Shown: one piece after another, positions 9,292 to 19,740 of the stretch
How the letters are laid out: each line of letters begins with the position of its first letter
Numbering within the stretch: position 1 is the first letter of the stretch
Assembly: GCA_024397875.1 (NCBI GenBank)
Contig: CP073344.1
Coordinates: 611,001-675,000, forward strand
Direction of reading: 5' to 3'
DNA length: 64,000 nt
Origin: Amphritea atlantica
Lineage (GTDB): Bacteria > Pseudomonadota > Gammaproteobacteria > Pseudomonadales > Balneatricaceae
Notes under the pieces: model-generated
The model's database searches: none
What the model was told of the DNA's origin: nothing
The model's input: the letters and a program-made list of their open reading frames with translations, nothing else
Translations under genes and position numbers: made by a program

Positions 9292-10107
9292 TTAAAGCTG
9301 TTGCGCCAGATCATAATCGGCTTCGCCAATGGCGGGTGTATCGGTCATACCGGCTAAGACTTCGACAATATGGCGGGCTTCGACCTGTTTGCCTTCGCGT
9401 TTCAGCTTGCCGGCCATATTCAGCAGGCAGCCCAGATCACCCCCCAGTACGGTATGAGCATCGGTGTTGCTGATGAATTCAGTTTTGTTGGAGACCATCC
9501 GGTTGGATATTTCCGGGTATTTAACACAGAAAGTGCCGCCAAAACCGCAGCAGGTTTCAGCTTCCTCCATCTCTTCGAGCTCCACTCCCTGAACCTGCTG
9601 AAGCAGTTGCCGGGGTTGCTGTTTGATGCCCAGTTGTCTCAGGCCGGAGCAGGAGTCGTGATACGTCACCTTATGGTTAAACTGTAACTGTTGCAGTTGT
9701 TCCTGCAGGCTGTCCATGCCGATCACATCGAACAGAAATGAGGTGATCTCAAAACTGCGGCTTTTCAGATCCAGAGCCCGCTGGTAATAGCTGTCAGAGG
9801 GGGCAAATACCTCCGGATAGTAGTGCAGCATACCGATACAGGACCCCGACGGCCCGACGACATACTCATAGCCGTCAAAAGCATCGATGGTCTGGCGGGC
9901 GATATCCGCAGTGGTTTTACGATCACCCGAATTGAAAGCGGGTTGTCCACAGCAGGTCTGTCGTTTCGGAACTTCTGCATGGCAACCTGCCTGCTCCAGT
10001 AGCTTAACCGTTGCGAACGCGACGGAAGGGCGGAACATATCGGCCAGACAGGTGACAAACAGGCCGACTCGTGGCCCGGAGGATATATTTGGCATTGGCT
10101 TTACCAT
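9292..10107 (-). CDS. lutA: Lactate utilisation protein A (CCG-motif oxidoreductase)
   Basis: LutA belongs to the cysteine-rich CCG-domain family seen in GlcF, HdrB and SdhE-type proteins. Both CCG domains are visible: CCGQPAFNSGD in the N-terminal half and CCGFGGTF in the C-terminal half, each with an upstream cysteine, as needed to bind an iron-sulphur centre. At 271 residues it is slightly longer than the usual 240-250 because of extra residues at both ends. MPNISSGPRVGLFVTC suggests that ATG codon 5 is an alternative start. It opens the lutABC operon, transcribed away from the FadR-type regulator. Confidence 0.93.
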   Translation of the reverse strand: MVKPMPNISSGPRVGLFVTCLADMFRPSVAFATVKLLEQAGCHAEVPKRQTCCGQPAFNSGDRKTTADIARQTIDAFDGYEYVVGPSGSCIGMLHYYPEVFAPSDSYYQRALDLKSRSFEITSFLFDVIGMDSLQEQLQQLQFNHKVTYHDSCSGLRQLGIKQQPRQLLQQVQGVELEEMEEAETCCGFGGTFCVKYPEISNRMVSNKTEFISNTDAHTVLGGDLGCLLNMAGKLKREGKQVEARHIVEVLAGMTDTPAIGEADYDLAQQL

Positions 10108-10175
10108 CGTTATTGTTATCGACTCGGTGAGCCGCGTCAGAAACAGATTCTGGCGCTGCTTTTTAACGTTTCATT

Positions 10176-10248
10176 TTGCATTGATGCTATGCAAGATAGT
10201 TAATGAACGCCGGGAAAGAAATGCTACACTGATAACTGGTCTGACCAG
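10176..10248. promoter_or_regulatory. FadR/LldR-type operator region between lutA and its regulator
   Basis: The perfect palindrome CTGGTCTGACCAG at 10236-10248 fits the TGGTNNNACCA core bound by FadR-subfamily GntR regulators such as LldR, GlcC and PdhR. It sits 32 nt before the regulator start. A second dyad, TTGCAT-N7-ATGCAA, lies at 10176-10194. Together they are the likely control region for both divergent units, with lactate as the presumed inducer. Confidence 0.75.
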
Positions 10249-10279
10249 GAGGGCGGTAAAACCGCAGGATTGATACCCG

Positions 10280-10978
10280 ATGAATCAAACTCTGAGCGAA
10301 ATCCTGTTACAGCAACTGAAAGAAAGTTTGTTTACCGGAGAGCTGTTGCCGGGTGGCGAACTGGCGTCGCAGCGGCGGATGTCTGAAGCCCTGAGGGTGT
10401 CCCGTTCAACGGTGCGTGAAGCGGTGGGACAACTGGAAGCGGAAGGCTATATTGAGATTAATCATGGCGGCAAAACCCGGGTGAAAAATCTCTTGGAACC
10501 CTACTTTGATATGCCCGTCGGGGAGGGCGCCGCACTGGGGGATAATCCTGAATTTCAGCGTCAGGTGCTGGATGTCAGGGCGATGCTGGAGGGCGAAGCG
10601 GCATTCTATGCGGCGACCCGAGCCACCGATGCTCAGCTAAAAGCGCTGGATGAAGAATATCGTAAGATGCAGCAGCGGGGGCAGCGGGAAACGACGCTGG
10701 AAAAGGCTAAGGAGGATCTGCGTTTTCACATGATGATCGCTGAATCATCCCATCACCTGCTGATCATCAGTTTTAGTCAGCTGTTTTATACCCGTTTCTT
10801 CAATGCGATCTATGGGGTGCTGACCCGCACCCTGAAAAAGTATGGTCGCTATCCTGACGGTATTCGTTCGCAGCACAGTGCGATTCATCAGGCGATTATG
10901 GCCCGCAATGCTGAAGCTGCACGTACTGCGGCCACCGAACATATTCTCTATACCCGCAGGCATCTGGAAAACGAATGA
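10280..10978 (+). CDS. FadR-family GntR transcriptional regulator, probable lactate regulator
   Basis: This 232-residue repressor or activator has an N-terminal GntR winged helix-turn-helix (about 10-70; LASQRRMSEALRVSRSTVREA is the recognition region) and a C-terminal FCD ligand domain (about 88-215). The metal/ligand residues of FCD appear in DVRAMLEGEAA, DLRFHMMIAESSHH and the later HSAIHQAI histidines. It is divergent from lutABC with a FadR-type operator between, so control of lactate oxidation is the natural reading. LldR and LutR-type names both fit; the effector is not proven by sequence. Confidence 0.88.
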   Translation: MNQTLSEILLQQLKESLFTGELLPGGELASQRRMSEALRVSRSTVREAVGQLEAEGYIEINHGGKTRVKNLLEPYFDMPVGEGAALGDNPEFQRQVLDVRAMLEGEAAFYAATRATDAQLKALDEEYRKMQQRGQRETTLEKAKEDLRFHMMIAESSHHLLIISFSQLFYTRFFNAIYGVLTRTLKKYGRYPDGIRSQHSAIHQAIMARNAEAARTAATEHILYTRRHLENE

Positions 10979-11050
10979 CAGCGTCCGATCTTTAGCTACA
11001 CTTTTTAGCAGATGAGATTTCCTGAATGACGTTTAACGGAGGTGGTCTGC

Positions 11051-11800
11051 GTGCTGAGTGGGATTCGAGCATTACTACTGGATATCAGTGGCGTGATTTA
11101 TCAGGGCCGCCAGCGAATAGAGGGCGTGGCTGAAACGCTGGATAAAGCCCGTCAGAAAGGGCTGACTATTCGCTTTGTCACCAATACTGCGAGCAAGTCT
11201 TCTGAACAGATTATCCGGGAATTACGGGGGATGGGGATCAGTATCGATCCGCAGGAGTTGTTTACGGCGCCGCAGGCTGCCCGCGATCTGATTGTTGAGC
11301 GTGGACTGCACCCCTATTGCCTTCTGCCTGACACTATCGCGGCAATGTTTGATTGCTTTGTGCCGGAACAGGCCGATGCGGTGCTGCTGGGAGATGCCCG
11401 TGAGGGGCTCAATTTTTCGACACTGAATCAGGCCTTCCGGTTATGTCAGTCCGGAGCACCGCTGATCGCTATCGGTATGAACCGCTATTATATGTCGGAT
11501 GACGGGCTACAGCTGGATGCCGGGCCTTTTGTCAAAGCGCTGGAGTGGGCGGCAGGGACAGAAGCACTGGTGATGGGCAAACCGGGCAGGGCGTTTTTTC
11601 TGCAGGCCGTCGCGTCAACCGGCTATCAGCGGCACGAGTGTCTGATGGTCGGGGATGATGTCGATGCGGATGTGCTGGGAGCCCTGAATGCCGGCGTGCC
11701 GGCGGTATTGGTTCGCACCGGCAAATACCGGCCTGAGGATGAAGCAAAGTTAGCCCCGGGTTCCCGGGTGATCGATAGCCTGGCGAATCTGTTTGATTAA
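11051..11800 (+). CDS. HAD-superfamily IIA hydrolase (LHPP/NagD-like)
   Basis: This 249-residue HAD phosphatase has motif I in LLLDISGVIYQG, the threonine of motif II in RFVTNTASKS, the lysine of motif III in VMGKPGRAFF, and the acidic motif IV in CLMVGDDVDADVLGA. In motif I the second aspartate is replaced (DISG instead of DxDG), as in the LHPP-like subfamily TIGR01458. GTG 11051 is chosen because the ribosome site GGAGG (11038-11042) is 8 nt upstream; the earlier GTG at 11042 overlaps that site. It may dephosphorylate a small phosphoester or pyrophosphate; the substrate is unknown. It follows the lut regulator by 72 nt and may share its transcript. Confidence 0.85.
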   Translation: MLSGIRALLLDISGVIYQGRQRIEGVAETLDKARQKGLTIRFVTNTASKSSEQIIRELRGMGISIDPQELFTAPQAARDLIVERGLHPYCLLPDTIAAMFDCFVPEQADAVLLGDAREGLNFSTLNQAFRLCQSGAPLIAIGMNRYYMSDDGLQLDAGPFVKALEWAAGTEALVMGKPGRAFFLQAVASTGYQRHECLMVGDDVDADVLGALNAGVPAVLVRTGKYRPEDEAKLAPGSRVIDSLANLFD

Positions 11801-11956
11801 TCACGCTCTGCCTGAAATTCATCGTATTGAAATAGCTTTATACCCCTGTATCCGGTAAAATATTGCGCCTTTATGCTGTTACCTGGTTTGTAACAGCAAC
11901 AAAACTTTATGTGTGGCCTGTGGTACTGGTCAGCACTGAGCAGATAGGAATAGACA

Positions 11957-13873
11957 ATGCCTGTAGTTACCCTTCCTGATGGCAGCAAACGCGAGTTTGC
12001 CAATGCCGTTACCGTATTTGATGTTGCCGCTGATATTGGCGCCGGGCTGGCTAAAGTAGCCCTGGCCGGCAGAGTGAATGGTGAGCTGGTGGATACATCC
12101 CACACCATTACTGAAGACGCTGAGCTGGCAATTATCACCCCCCGTGATGAGGACGGTCTGGAGGTGATTCGTCACTCCTGTGCTCACCTGATGGCGATGG
12201 CGGTACAGCAACTGTTCCCGACGGCTCAGGTGACTATCGGTCCGGTGATCGAAGACGGTTTCTACTACGACTTTGCTTACGAGCGTCCGTTTACACCCGA
12301 GGATCTGCAAAAGATAGAAGCGCAGATGAAGGAACTGGTAAAAGCCAACTACCCGGTGTCCCGCTCGCTGATGAGTCGCGATGAAGCGGTTAAGTTGTTT
12401 GAAGAAAAGGGTGAGAAATACAAGGTTGAGTTGCTGGAATCGATTCCAGGTGACGAGAACCTGTCATTCTACTCGCAGGGCGACTTTATCGACCTCTGTC
12501 GGGGGCCGCATGTACCTTCCACCGGTCACATTAAAGTCTTTAAGCTGATGAAGCTGGCAGGCGCCTACTGGCGTGGCGACTCCAATAATGAGATGTTGCA
12601 GCGGATCTACGGTACCGCCTGGGGCGATAAGAAAGACCTTAAAGAGTATCTGCACCGTCTGGAAGAAGCTGAAAAGCGCGATCACCGTAAACTGGGTAAG
12701 CAGCTGAACCTGTTCCATCTGCAGGAAGAAGCGCCGGGTATGGTGTTCTGGCATCCGGATGGCTGGAAGCTCTACCAGACGATTGAACAGTACATGCGCG
12801 CTAAGCAGCGTAAGCATGATTATGATGAGATTAAAACGCCACAGGTAGTCGAACGGTCCCTGTGGGAGAAGTCCGGGCACTGGGATAAGTTTTCTGAGGA
12901 GATGTTTACTACTCACTCAGAGAGCCGCGATTTCGCCATTAAACCGATGAACTGCCCATGTCATGTGCAGGTGTTCAATCAGGGGCTGCGTTCCTACCGT
13001 GATCTGCCACTGCGTCTTGCTGAGTTTGGCTGCTGTCACCGGAATGAGCCGTCGGGCGCGCTGCATGGCATTATGCGGGTACGTGGTTTTGTTCAGGATG
13101 ATGCGCATATCTTCTGCGCTGAAGATGATATCCAGAGTGAAGTTGCCCGGTTTATCGACTTCCTGCATGAAGTCTATGCTGACTTTGGTTTCACTGAAGT
13201 GATCTACAAACTCTCTACCCGTCCCGAAAAGCGGGTCGGTTCTGATGAAGTTTGGGATAAGGCTGAGAAAGCTCTGGGCGATGCCCTGGATGCTGCGGGT
13301 CTTGACTGGGCTGAGCTGCCTGGCGAAGGCGCTTTCTACGGGCCTAAAGTTGAGTTCTCACTGAAGGATTGTCTCGGCCGTGTATGGCAGTGCGGTACCA
13401 TTCAGGTCGATTTCTCCATGCCGGGTCGTCTGGGTGCCCAGTTTGTTAATGAATCCGGTGATCGTGAAACACCGGTTATGCTGCACCGGGCTATTCTGGG
13501 TTCATTTGAGCGCTTTATCGGTATTCTGATTGAGAACTTTGCTGGTGCTTTGCCGACCTGGCTGGCACCCAAACAAGTGGCAATTTTGAATATTACCGAT
13601 AAACAGGCGGATTATTGTCGCGAACTTGAAGAAAAACTCACAGAACTTGGATTCTTTGCATCTGCGGACTTGAGAAATGAGAAGATCGGCTTTAAAATCC
13701 GCGAGCACACAATTCATAAAGTTCCTTATCTGCTGGTAGTCGGCGATAAGGAAGTTGAAACCGGTGCTGTGGCAGTACGTACCCGCACCGGTGAAGATCT
13801 CGGCACATTGTCGATTGAAGAGTTTTGCGAGCATCTGAGGCAGGATGTTGCCCAGAAAGGCCGCAAAGAATAA
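11957..13873 (+). CDS. thrS: Threonyl-tRNA synthetase
   Basis: ThrRS charges tRNA-Thr in the cytoplasm. The 638 residues include an N-terminal TGS domain (1-60), the editing domain with [11 protein letters not shown] (around 72-82) and [13 protein letters not shown], the class II catalytic core with motif 2 [16 protein letters not shown] and motif 3 [13 protein letters not shown], zinc ligands in NCPCHVQ, and a C-terminal anticodon-binding domain. It heads the conserved thrS-infC-rpmI-rplT-pheST-ihfA block. In E. coli thrS is autoregulated through its leader; the 156 nt upstream here were not folded. Confidence 0.98.
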   Translation: MPVVTLPDGSKREFANAVTVFDVAADIGAGLAKVALAGRVNGELVDTSHTITEDAELAIITPRDEDGLEVIRHSCAHLMAMAVQQLFPTAQVTIGPVIEDGFYYDFAYERPFTPEDLQKIEAQMKELVKANYPVSRSLMSRDEAVKLFEEKGEKYKVELLESIPGDENLSFYSQGDFIDLCRGPHVPSTGHIKVFKLMKLAGAYWRGDSNNEMLQRIYGTAWGDKKDLKEYLHRLEEAEKRDHRKLGKQLNLFHLQEEAPGMVFWHPDGWKLYQTIEQYMRAKQRKHDYDEIKTPQVVERSLWEKSGHWDKFSEEMFTTHSESRDFAIKPMNCPCHVQVFNQGLRSYRDLPLRLAEFGCCHRNEPSGALHGIMRVRGFVQDDAHIFCAEDDIQSEVARFIDFLHEVYADFGFTEVIYKLSTRPEKRVGSDEVWDKAEKALGDALDAAGLDWAELPGEGAFYGPKVEFSLKDCLGRVWQCGTIQVDFSMPGRLGAQFVNESGDRETPVMLHRAILGSFERFIGILIENFAGALPTWLAPKQVAILNITDKQADYCRELEEKLTELGFFASADLRNEKIGFKIREHTIHKVPYLLVVGDKEVETGAVAVRTRTGEDLGTLSIEEFCEHLRQDVAQKGRKE

Positions 13874-13895
13874 TTAATAGATTGGAGATATAGCT

Positions 13896-14438
13896 ATCAA
13901 GCGAGATAACAGAAGAGGGCGTAATGAGCGGAATAAGCCGCCTATAAATGAGAATATCAGCGCCCGCGAGTGTCGGTTGATTGGTCCAGATGGAACACAG
14001 ATAGGTGTAGTACCTATTAAAGACGCCCTAGAGGCGGCACAAGAAGTTGGCCTTGACCTGGTCCAAATTTCTGATTCTGATCCTATCGTCTGTAAAGTGA
14101 TGGATTACGGTAAGTTCCTTTACGAGAAGAAGAAAGAAGCGAATGCTGCGAAGAAGAAGCAAACGCAGATGCAGGTTAAGGAAGTAAAATTCCGTCCTAA
14201 TACGGAAGTAGGGGATTATCAGGTAAAACTACGCAACCTGGTACGTTTCCTAGAAGGTGGCGATAAGGTCAAGGTAACACTACGTTACCGCGGCCGTGAA
14301 ATGGCACACCAGGAGTTAGGCATGCAGCTATTAAACCGGATTGAAAAGGATCTGGAAGAGCTGGGTGTCGTTGAGCAGCGTCCGAAAATGGAAGGCCGCC
14401 AATTGATCATGGTCATAGCTCCGAAAAAGAAAAAGTAG
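13896..14438 (+). CDS. infC: Translation initiation factor IF-3 with ATC start codon
   Basis: IF-3 binds the 30S subunit and discriminates against non-standard start codons. The product is 180 residues, the same length as E. coli IF-3, when read from the ATC codon at 13896. GGAG at 13884-13887 is 8 nt upstream, and the early sequence [20 protein letters not shown] has the expected basic N-terminus. No ATG or GTG is available in frame near this position, and the first TTG (13977) would remove 27 residues of the N-domain. An AUH-type start at infC is the known basis of IF-3 autoregulation. The C-domain ([12 protein letters not shown]) is intact. It lies 22 nt after thrS. Confidence 0.95.
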   Translation: MKRDNRRGRNERNKPPINENISARECRLIGPDGTQIGVVPIKDALEAAQEVGLDLVQISDSDPIVCKVMDYGKFLYEKKKEANAAKKKQTQMQVKEVKFRPNTEVGDYQVKLRNLVRFLEGGDKVKVTLRYRGREMAHQELGMQLLNRIEKDLEELGVVEQRPKMEGRQLIMVIAPKKKK

Positions 14439-14452
14439 TCTGACATAAGCGT

Positions 14453-14497
14453 AAAACCCGTGCTGACTCACTGCGAGTTAAGTACGGGTTTTGTTGT
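14453..14497 (+). terminator. Hairpin with T-rich tail between infC and rpmI
   Basis: AAAACCCGT at 14453-14461 pairs with ACGGGTTTT at 14484-14492, with an inner ACTC/GAGT stem and a T-rich tail. It lies inside the operon, so it may be an attenuator or partial terminator. In E. coli this same gap carries the L20 translational operator, which is another possibility. Confidence 0.6.
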
Positions 14498-14541
14498 TTA
14501 TCCGGATGAAAGATAATTAACGAATGCGTGGGGATTTAGTA

Positions 14542-14736
14542 ATGCCTAAAATGAAATCTTGCAGCGGTGCTGCGAAACGTTTTAAAAAGACTGCTAATGG
14601 CTTTAAGCACAAACAGTCTTACACAAGCCACATCCTGACTAAGAAAACGACTAAGCGTAAGCGTCAGTTGCGTCCAATGCTGCAAGTTGCAGCTGCAGAT
14701 CAGAAACTGATCCGCCGTATGCTGCCTTACATCTAA
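14542..14736 (+). CDS. rpmI: Ribosomal protein L35
   Basis: L35 is a 64-residue basic protein of the large subunit. The sequence starts [17 protein letters not shown] and contains [16 protein letters not shown], both family hallmarks. ATG 14542 is chosen because it gives the standard MPK start; an earlier in-frame ATG at 14524 would add six residues not seen in the family. It sits between infC and rplT as usual, under expected L20 feedback control. Confidence 0.97.
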   Translation: MPKMKSCSGAAKRFKKTANGFKHKQSYTSHILTKKTTKRKRQLRPMLQVAAADQKLIRRMLPYI

Positions 14737-14776
14737 GTCGTAGTAACCACAAATTCTAAGTTAGGAAGAAAGAAAT

Positions 14777-15130
14777 ATGGCACGTGTAAAACGTGGTGTT
14801 ATCGCACACCGTCGTCACAAGAAGATCCTGAAAAAAGCTAAAGGTTACTACGGCGCTCGCAGCCGTGTATTCCGTGTAGCAAAACAGGCTGTAATTAAAG
14901 CTGGTCAGTATGCATACCGCGACCGTCGTCAGCGTAAGCGTCAGTTCCGCGCGCTGTGGATTGCTCGTATCAACGCTGCTGCCCGCATCAATGGTCTGTC
15001 CTACAGCCGCTTTATTGCTGGTCTGAAGAAAGCATCTATCGAGATCGATCGTAAGGTGCTGGCTGATCTGGCTGTTCACGAAGCAAATGTATTTGCTGCT
15101 ATCGTTGAAAAAGCTAAAGCTGCACTGTAA
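14777..15130 (+). CDS. rplT: Ribosomal protein L20
   Basis: L20 binds 23S rRNA early in 50S assembly and is the autogenous repressor of rpmI-rplT in E. coli. The 117 residues match the family exactly: [19 protein letters not shown] at the N-terminus, [18 protein letters not shown] in the long helix, and a globular C-terminal domain. It follows rpmI by 40 nt with an AGGAAG ribosome site. Confidence 0.98.
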   Translation: MARVKRGVIAHRRHKKILKKAKGYYGARSRVFRVAKQAVIKAGQYAYRDRRQRKRQFRALWIARINAAARINGLSYSRFIAGLKKASIEIDRKVLADLAVHEANVFAAIVEKAKAAL

Positions 15131-15168
15131 GACACCTTTACCTATAACAGGGTAATAACTGATCGTTT

Positions 15169-15203
15169 AATAGGGGAAGGGTGCAAACTCTTCCCCTATT
15201 TTT
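15169..15203 (+). terminator. Terminator-like hairpin between rplT and pheS
   Basis: AATAGGGGAAG pairs with CTTCCCCTATT around a short loop and is followed by a T run. It ends only 14 nt before pheS, so it probably acts as an attenuator or a partial stop to the ribosomal protein transcript. No phenylalanine-rich leader peptide like E. coli pheM is visible before it. Confidence 0.75.
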
Positions 15204-15217
15204 ATCTGGAGCGGTAA

Positions 15218-16201
<984 letters not shown>

Positions 16202-16272
16202 TTAACCGGTTGAACTGATCAGAAGCGGAAACGTCGTTTAAAAGTTGTTAAGAATTTTCGGAAAACAGAATT

Positions 16273-18663
16273 ATGAAATTCAGTGAAAAGTGGTTACGTG
16301 AACTGGTAGACCCTGCCACAGATACTCAGGGAATTGCTGATCAGATTACCATGGCCGGTCTTGAGGTCGATGAGATTGTACCGGTTGCCGGTCAGTTCAG
16401 TGGCGTTGTTGTCGGTGAAATCCTCTCTGCCGAACCGCACCCTAATGCCGACAAGTTGCAGGTCTGTCAGGTTACCGATGGCAGCGAAACCTTTCAGGTT
16501 GTCTGCGGAGCACCGAACGCCCGGGGCGGTCTGAAAACCGCCTTTGCTAAAGTGGGTGCAGTACTCAGTGGCGCAGATGGCAGTGATTTTAAGATTAAAA
16601 AAGCAAAACTGCGTCAGGTCGAATCCTACGGCATGCTCTGTGCCGATGACGAGCTGGGGATTTCCGATGATCATGGCGGCATTATGGAGCTGGCTGGCGA
16701 TGCGCCGGTAGGAACCTGTCTGCGTGAATACCTGAGCCTCGATGATGCGGTTATTGACGTAGATCTGACCCCTAACCGCGGTGATTGTCTGTCGATTACC
16801 GGTCTGGCCCGCGAAGTCGGTGTACTCAATAAAGCATCGGTTAGTTTTGTCGAGGCTGAGGTTGTGGCTCCGACAATCGACGATACCTTCCCGATTACGC
16901 TGGAGGATCCCGAAGGGTGTCCTCGCTATCAGGGACGGGTGATCCGTAATGTAAATATGGCCGCTGAGACTCCGCTGTGGATGGTTGAGAAGCTGCGCCG
17001 TTGCGGCATCCGCTCTATTGATCCGGTTGTCGACGTAACAAACTACGTGTTGCTGGAGCTGGGTCAGCCGATGCATGCCTTTGATCTGAATAAACTCAGT
17101 GGCGGTATTGTAGTGCGTAAGGCTGCTCCGGGTGAGAAGCTGATGTTGCTGGATGGCAATGAGGCACAACTGAACGACAATACCCTGGTGATTGCGGATA
17201 ACAAAAAAGCAGTGGCAATGGCGGGCATCTTCGGTGGTGAAGAGACTGGCGTAACTGCTGATTCTAAGGATATTTTCCTGGAATGCGCTTATTTCAATCC
17301 AATCAGTATCGCTGGCCGTGCCCGTTCATATGGTCTGCACACCGATGCGTCTCATCGCTATGAGCGTGGTGTGGACTGGCAGTTGCAGCGCAAGGCGACT
17401 GAGCGGGCGACCCGGTTGTTGCTGGATATCGTTGGCGGTGAAGCCGGCCCGGTAATCGAGGCGGTGTCTGAAGCGTATCTGCCTGCGGCTGCGACCGTGA
17501 CACTGCGTCAGAGCAAGGTGAATCAGGTACTGGCATTTGAGATGCCGGCGCTGGAGATCGAAGAGATTCTGACCCGTCTGGGTATGACGCTTGAGCGTAG
17601 CGGTGACGGTGAGTGGACCGTGGCGGTTCCCTCATACCGTTTTGATATCAGTATCGAAATCGATCTGATCGAAGAGCTGGCACGGGTCTATGGTTACAAC
17701 AACCTGCCGGTTAAGGTGCCGACCGCTGAACTGAATATGATCGCTGACGATGAGTCTGAAGTAAGCCTTAAAAGCGTACGCGCTCAGTTAGTGGGGCGGG
17801 GCTATCAGGAAGCGGTGACTTACAGCTTTATTGAGAAAGGTCTGGCGGCGCAGTTTGATGACAAGCATGAAGCTAAGGCGCTGGCGAACCCGATCTCTGC
17901 TGAGATGGCGGTGATGCGCACGACGATCTGGCCGGGGCTGGTTAAGGCATTGCAGTATAACCAGAATCGTCAGCAGTCTCGTGTCCGTCTGTTTGAAACC
18001 GGTCAGCGTTTCCTGCCGGAAGGCGAGCAGCTGATTCAGGAAAACGTGGTTGCAGGCCTGATCTGCGGTCCGCGTCAGTCTGAAGGCTGGAGCGCTGACG
18101 CCGCCTCTGTTGATTTCTACGACCTGAAAGGTGACGTGGAGTCTCTGTTGGCGCTGGGCGGCTGTTCAGAGCAGTTCAGCTTTGTCGCCGAGCGGCATGT
18201 GGCGCTGCATCCGGGTCAGTCGGCTGCGATTAAACGTAATGGTGACACGGTTGGCTACATGGGCGCGCTGCACCCTGAGCTGATTAAGAGTCTGGGGCTG
18301 AGCGGTCCGGTATTCCTGTTTGAGATCGTACAGGCAGTTTTACTGGATGGTGGTTTGCCACGTTTCACCAGCCTGTCTAAGTTCCCTGAGAGCCGTCGTG
18401 ACCTGGCACTGCTGGTAGATGAGTCCGTTGCCTTTGCCGATATTCGTGCAATTGCACAGCAGCAGGGAGGGGAATACCTCAAGGCTGTGACCCTGTTTGA
18501 CGTTTATCAGGGAAAAGGTGTCGAACCTGGTCAAAAAAGCATCGCTCTGGGCTTGACCTGGCAGCATCCTTCGCGCACTCTTAACGATGAAGAGATCAAC
18601 GAAGTCATTGATTTTGTTGTGTCTGCACTGAAAAATGAGTTTGGTGCTACATTAAGAGTTTAA
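16273..18663 (+). CDS. pheT: Phenylalanyl-tRNA synthetase beta subunit
   Basis: PheT is the large, editing and tRNA-binding subunit of PheRS. The 796 residues are typical in length: an N-terminal tRNA-binding OB domain (about 40-150), B3/B4 editing domain (about 210-385), B5 helix-turn-helix domain, a catalytic-like core, and the C-terminal ferredoxin-fold anticodon-binding domain (SKFPESRRDLALLV to the end). It lies 18 nt upstream of ihfA, so the three genes are co-transcribed. Confidence 0.98.
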   Translation: MKFSEKWLRELVDPATDTQGIADQITMAGLEVDEIVPVAGQFSGVVVGEILSAEPHPNADKLQVCQVTDGSETFQVVCGAPNARGGLKTAFAKVGAVLSGADGSDFKIKKAKLRQVESYGMLCADDELGISDDHGGIMELAGDAPVGTCLREYLSLDDAVIDVDLTPNRGDCLSITGLAREVGVLNKASVSFVEAEVVAPTIDDTFPITLEDPEGCPRYQGRVIRNVNMAAETPLWMVEKLRRCGIRSIDPVVDVTNYVLLELGQPMHAFDLNKLSGGIVVRKAAPGEKLMLLDGNEAQLNDNTLVIADNKKAVAMAGIFGGEETGVTADSKDIFLECAYFNPISIAGRARSYGLHTDASHRYERGVDWQLQRKATERATRLLLDIVGGEAGPVIEAVSEAYLPAAATVTLRQSKVNQVLAFEMPALEIEEILTRLGMTLERSGDGEWTVAVPSYRFDISIEIDLIEELARVYGYNNLPVKVPTAELNMIADDESEVSLKSVRAQLVGRGYQEAVTYSFIEKGLAAQFDDKHEAKALANPISAEMAVMRTTIWPGLVKALQYNQNRQQSRVRLFETGQRFLPEGEQLIQENVVAGLICGPRQSEGWSADAASVDFYDLKGDVESLLALGGCSEQFSFVAERHVALHPGQSAAIKRNGDTVGYMGALHPELIKSLGLSGPVFLFEIVQAVLLDGGLPRFTSLSKFPESRRDLALLVDESVAFADIRAIAQQQGGEYLKAVTLFDVYQGKGVEPGQKSIALGLTWQHPSRTLNDEEINEVIDFVVSALKNEFGATLRV

Positions 18664-18681
18664 TCGACAGGGGTGATTCTG

Positions 18682-18978
18682 ATGGGCTCTTTGACTAAAG
18701 CGGATATGGCTGAGCGCCTGTATGAAGATCTGGGGCTGAACAAACGGGAAGCAAAAGAGATGGTGGAAGCCTTCTTTGATGAGATCCGAATGAGCCTGGC
18801 TGAGAATGAGCAGGTAAAGCTCTCAGGGTTTGGCAACTTCGACCTGCGTGATAAGCGCGAGCGTCCGGGGCGCAACCCTAAAACCGGCGAAGAGGTACCG
18901 ATCTCTGCACGCAGAGTGGTAACCTTCCGTCCGGGGCAGAAACTGAAAGAACGTGTTGAGGCTTATGACGGAGACTGA
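18682..18978 (+). CDS. ihfA: Integration host factor alpha subunit
   Basis: IHF-alpha pairs with IHF-beta to bend DNA at transcription, replication and recombination sites; it also assists sigma-54 promoters, two of which are proposed in this window. The 98 residues start [13 protein letters not shown] and contain [20 protein letters not shown], the beta-arm with its DNA-intercalating proline. ATG 18682 is chosen over the GTG at 18673 because AGGGG is correctly spaced before it. Confidence 0.97.
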   Translation: MGSLTKADMAERLYEDLGLNKREAKEMVEAFFDEIRMSLAENEQVKLSGFGNFDLRDKRERPGRNPKTGEEVPISARRVVTFRPGQKLKERVEAYDGD

Positions 18979-19327
18979 TCTGGTCTCGGATGATCTGCCT
19001 GCTATACCCACAAAGCGCTACTTCACCATTGGTGAGGTGGCGCGTTTGTGTGACCTCAAGGCGCATGTCCTGAGGTATTGGGAGCAGGAGTTTGAACAGA
19101 TATCTCCGGTAAAACGTAGCGGGCGTCGTTATTATCAGCGTCAGGATGTGCTGATTATTCGGCAGATTCAGGGGCTTCTGCATGATCAGGGCTATACCAT
19201 CAGTGGTGCCCGGCAGTGGCTTAATGGCGATCAGGCGGTGGACGATACTGCCCGCTATAAGCAATTGATTCGACAGACGATTACGGAACTGGAAGATATT
19301 CGTAAGCTGCTGAAATCAGTGAAATAA
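18965..19327 (+). CDS. MerR-family transcriptional regulator
   Basis: This 120-residue protein has an N-terminal MerR helix-turn-helix: [25 protein letters not shown] places the recognition helix at about 18-42, followed by the wing ([13 protein letters not shown]). A short C-terminal helix supports dimerisation, with no obvious metal or ligand-binding domain. It overlaps the end of ihfA by 14 nt. A MerR-like gene directly after ihfA is common in gammaproteobacteria, but its targets are not known to me. Confidence 0.9.
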   Translation: MTETDLVSDDLPAIPTKRYFTIGEVARLCDLKAHVLRYWEQEFEQISPVKRSGRRYYQRQDVLIIRQIQGLLHDQGYTISGARQWLNGDQAVDDTARYKQLIRQTITELEDIRKLLKSVK

Positions 19328-19417
19328 AGTTGTAAGAAACTTCACAATAGCCCTTTTCAGAAGGGTTTGGTTGGCGTAATATAGCCACCTCCTAAAGAGA
19401 CCTCGGTCTCACAGTGT

Positions 19418-19494
19418 CGGGATGTAGCGCAGCCTGGTAGCGCACTTGCATGGGGTGCAAGGGGTCGTGGGTTCAAATCCCGCTATCCCGACCA
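19418..19494 (+). tRNA. tRNA-Pro(GGG)
   Basis: This 77-nt cloverleaf has acceptor stem CGGGATG paired with TATCCCG, D-arm GCGCAGCCTGGTAGCGC, anticodon stem CTTGC/GCAAG with loop ATGGGGT (anticodon GGG), T-arm GTGGGTTCAAATCCCGC, and an encoded CCA. A partial, decayed copy of its 3' end lies about 180 bp downstream. Confidence 0.97.
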
Positions 19495-19506
19495 TTTATT
19501 CAACTT

Positions 19507-19533
19507 AAAAGCCTGCTTACTGCAGGCTTTTTT
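19507..19533 (+). terminator. Terminator of tRNA-Pro
   Basis: AAAAGCCTGC and GCAGGCTTTT form a stem followed by T residues, 12 nt after the tRNA. A near-copy of this hairpin recurs at about 19708-19730 beside the degraded tRNA copy. Confidence 0.85.
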
Positions 19534-19648
19534 GTGCCTGTTATATGCATTGCTGAAGCGGGATTTATTCGCAACGCTGTTGCTCCCCTTCGGGCCGTTG
19601 TACCAGTACAACGTTGTCTCGTTTCACTTGCCTGACTCAGCCGAGCGA

Positions 19649-19740
19649 AGCGACGAGTCAATCTCGCTATCCCAACCAATTATTCAACTTATATTATTGA
19701 ACATAGAAGCCTGCTTGCTGCAGGCTTTATTGTGTCTGTT
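19649..19740 (+). repeat. Degenerate duplicate of the tRNA-Pro 3' end and its terminator
   Basis: The stretch TCTCGCTATCCCAACCA (19662-19678) matches the tRNA-Pro 3' end with a few changes, and the following ATTATTCAACTTA and GCCTGCTTGCTGCAGGC match the sequence after tRNA-Pro. The 5' part of the tRNA is missing or unrecognisable. It may be the remains of a tandem tRNA gene or an att-like repeat left by an integrated element. It adjoins the integrase remnant. Confidence 0.75.

Noticed and set aside
15131..15217. Phenylalanine leader peptide for pheST attenuation
   Set aside because: A terminator hairpin is present but no short frame rich in Phe codons is visible before it.
19450..19635. Open frame across tRNA-Pro
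   Set aside because: It starts inside the tRNA and has no ribosome site or conserved sequence.
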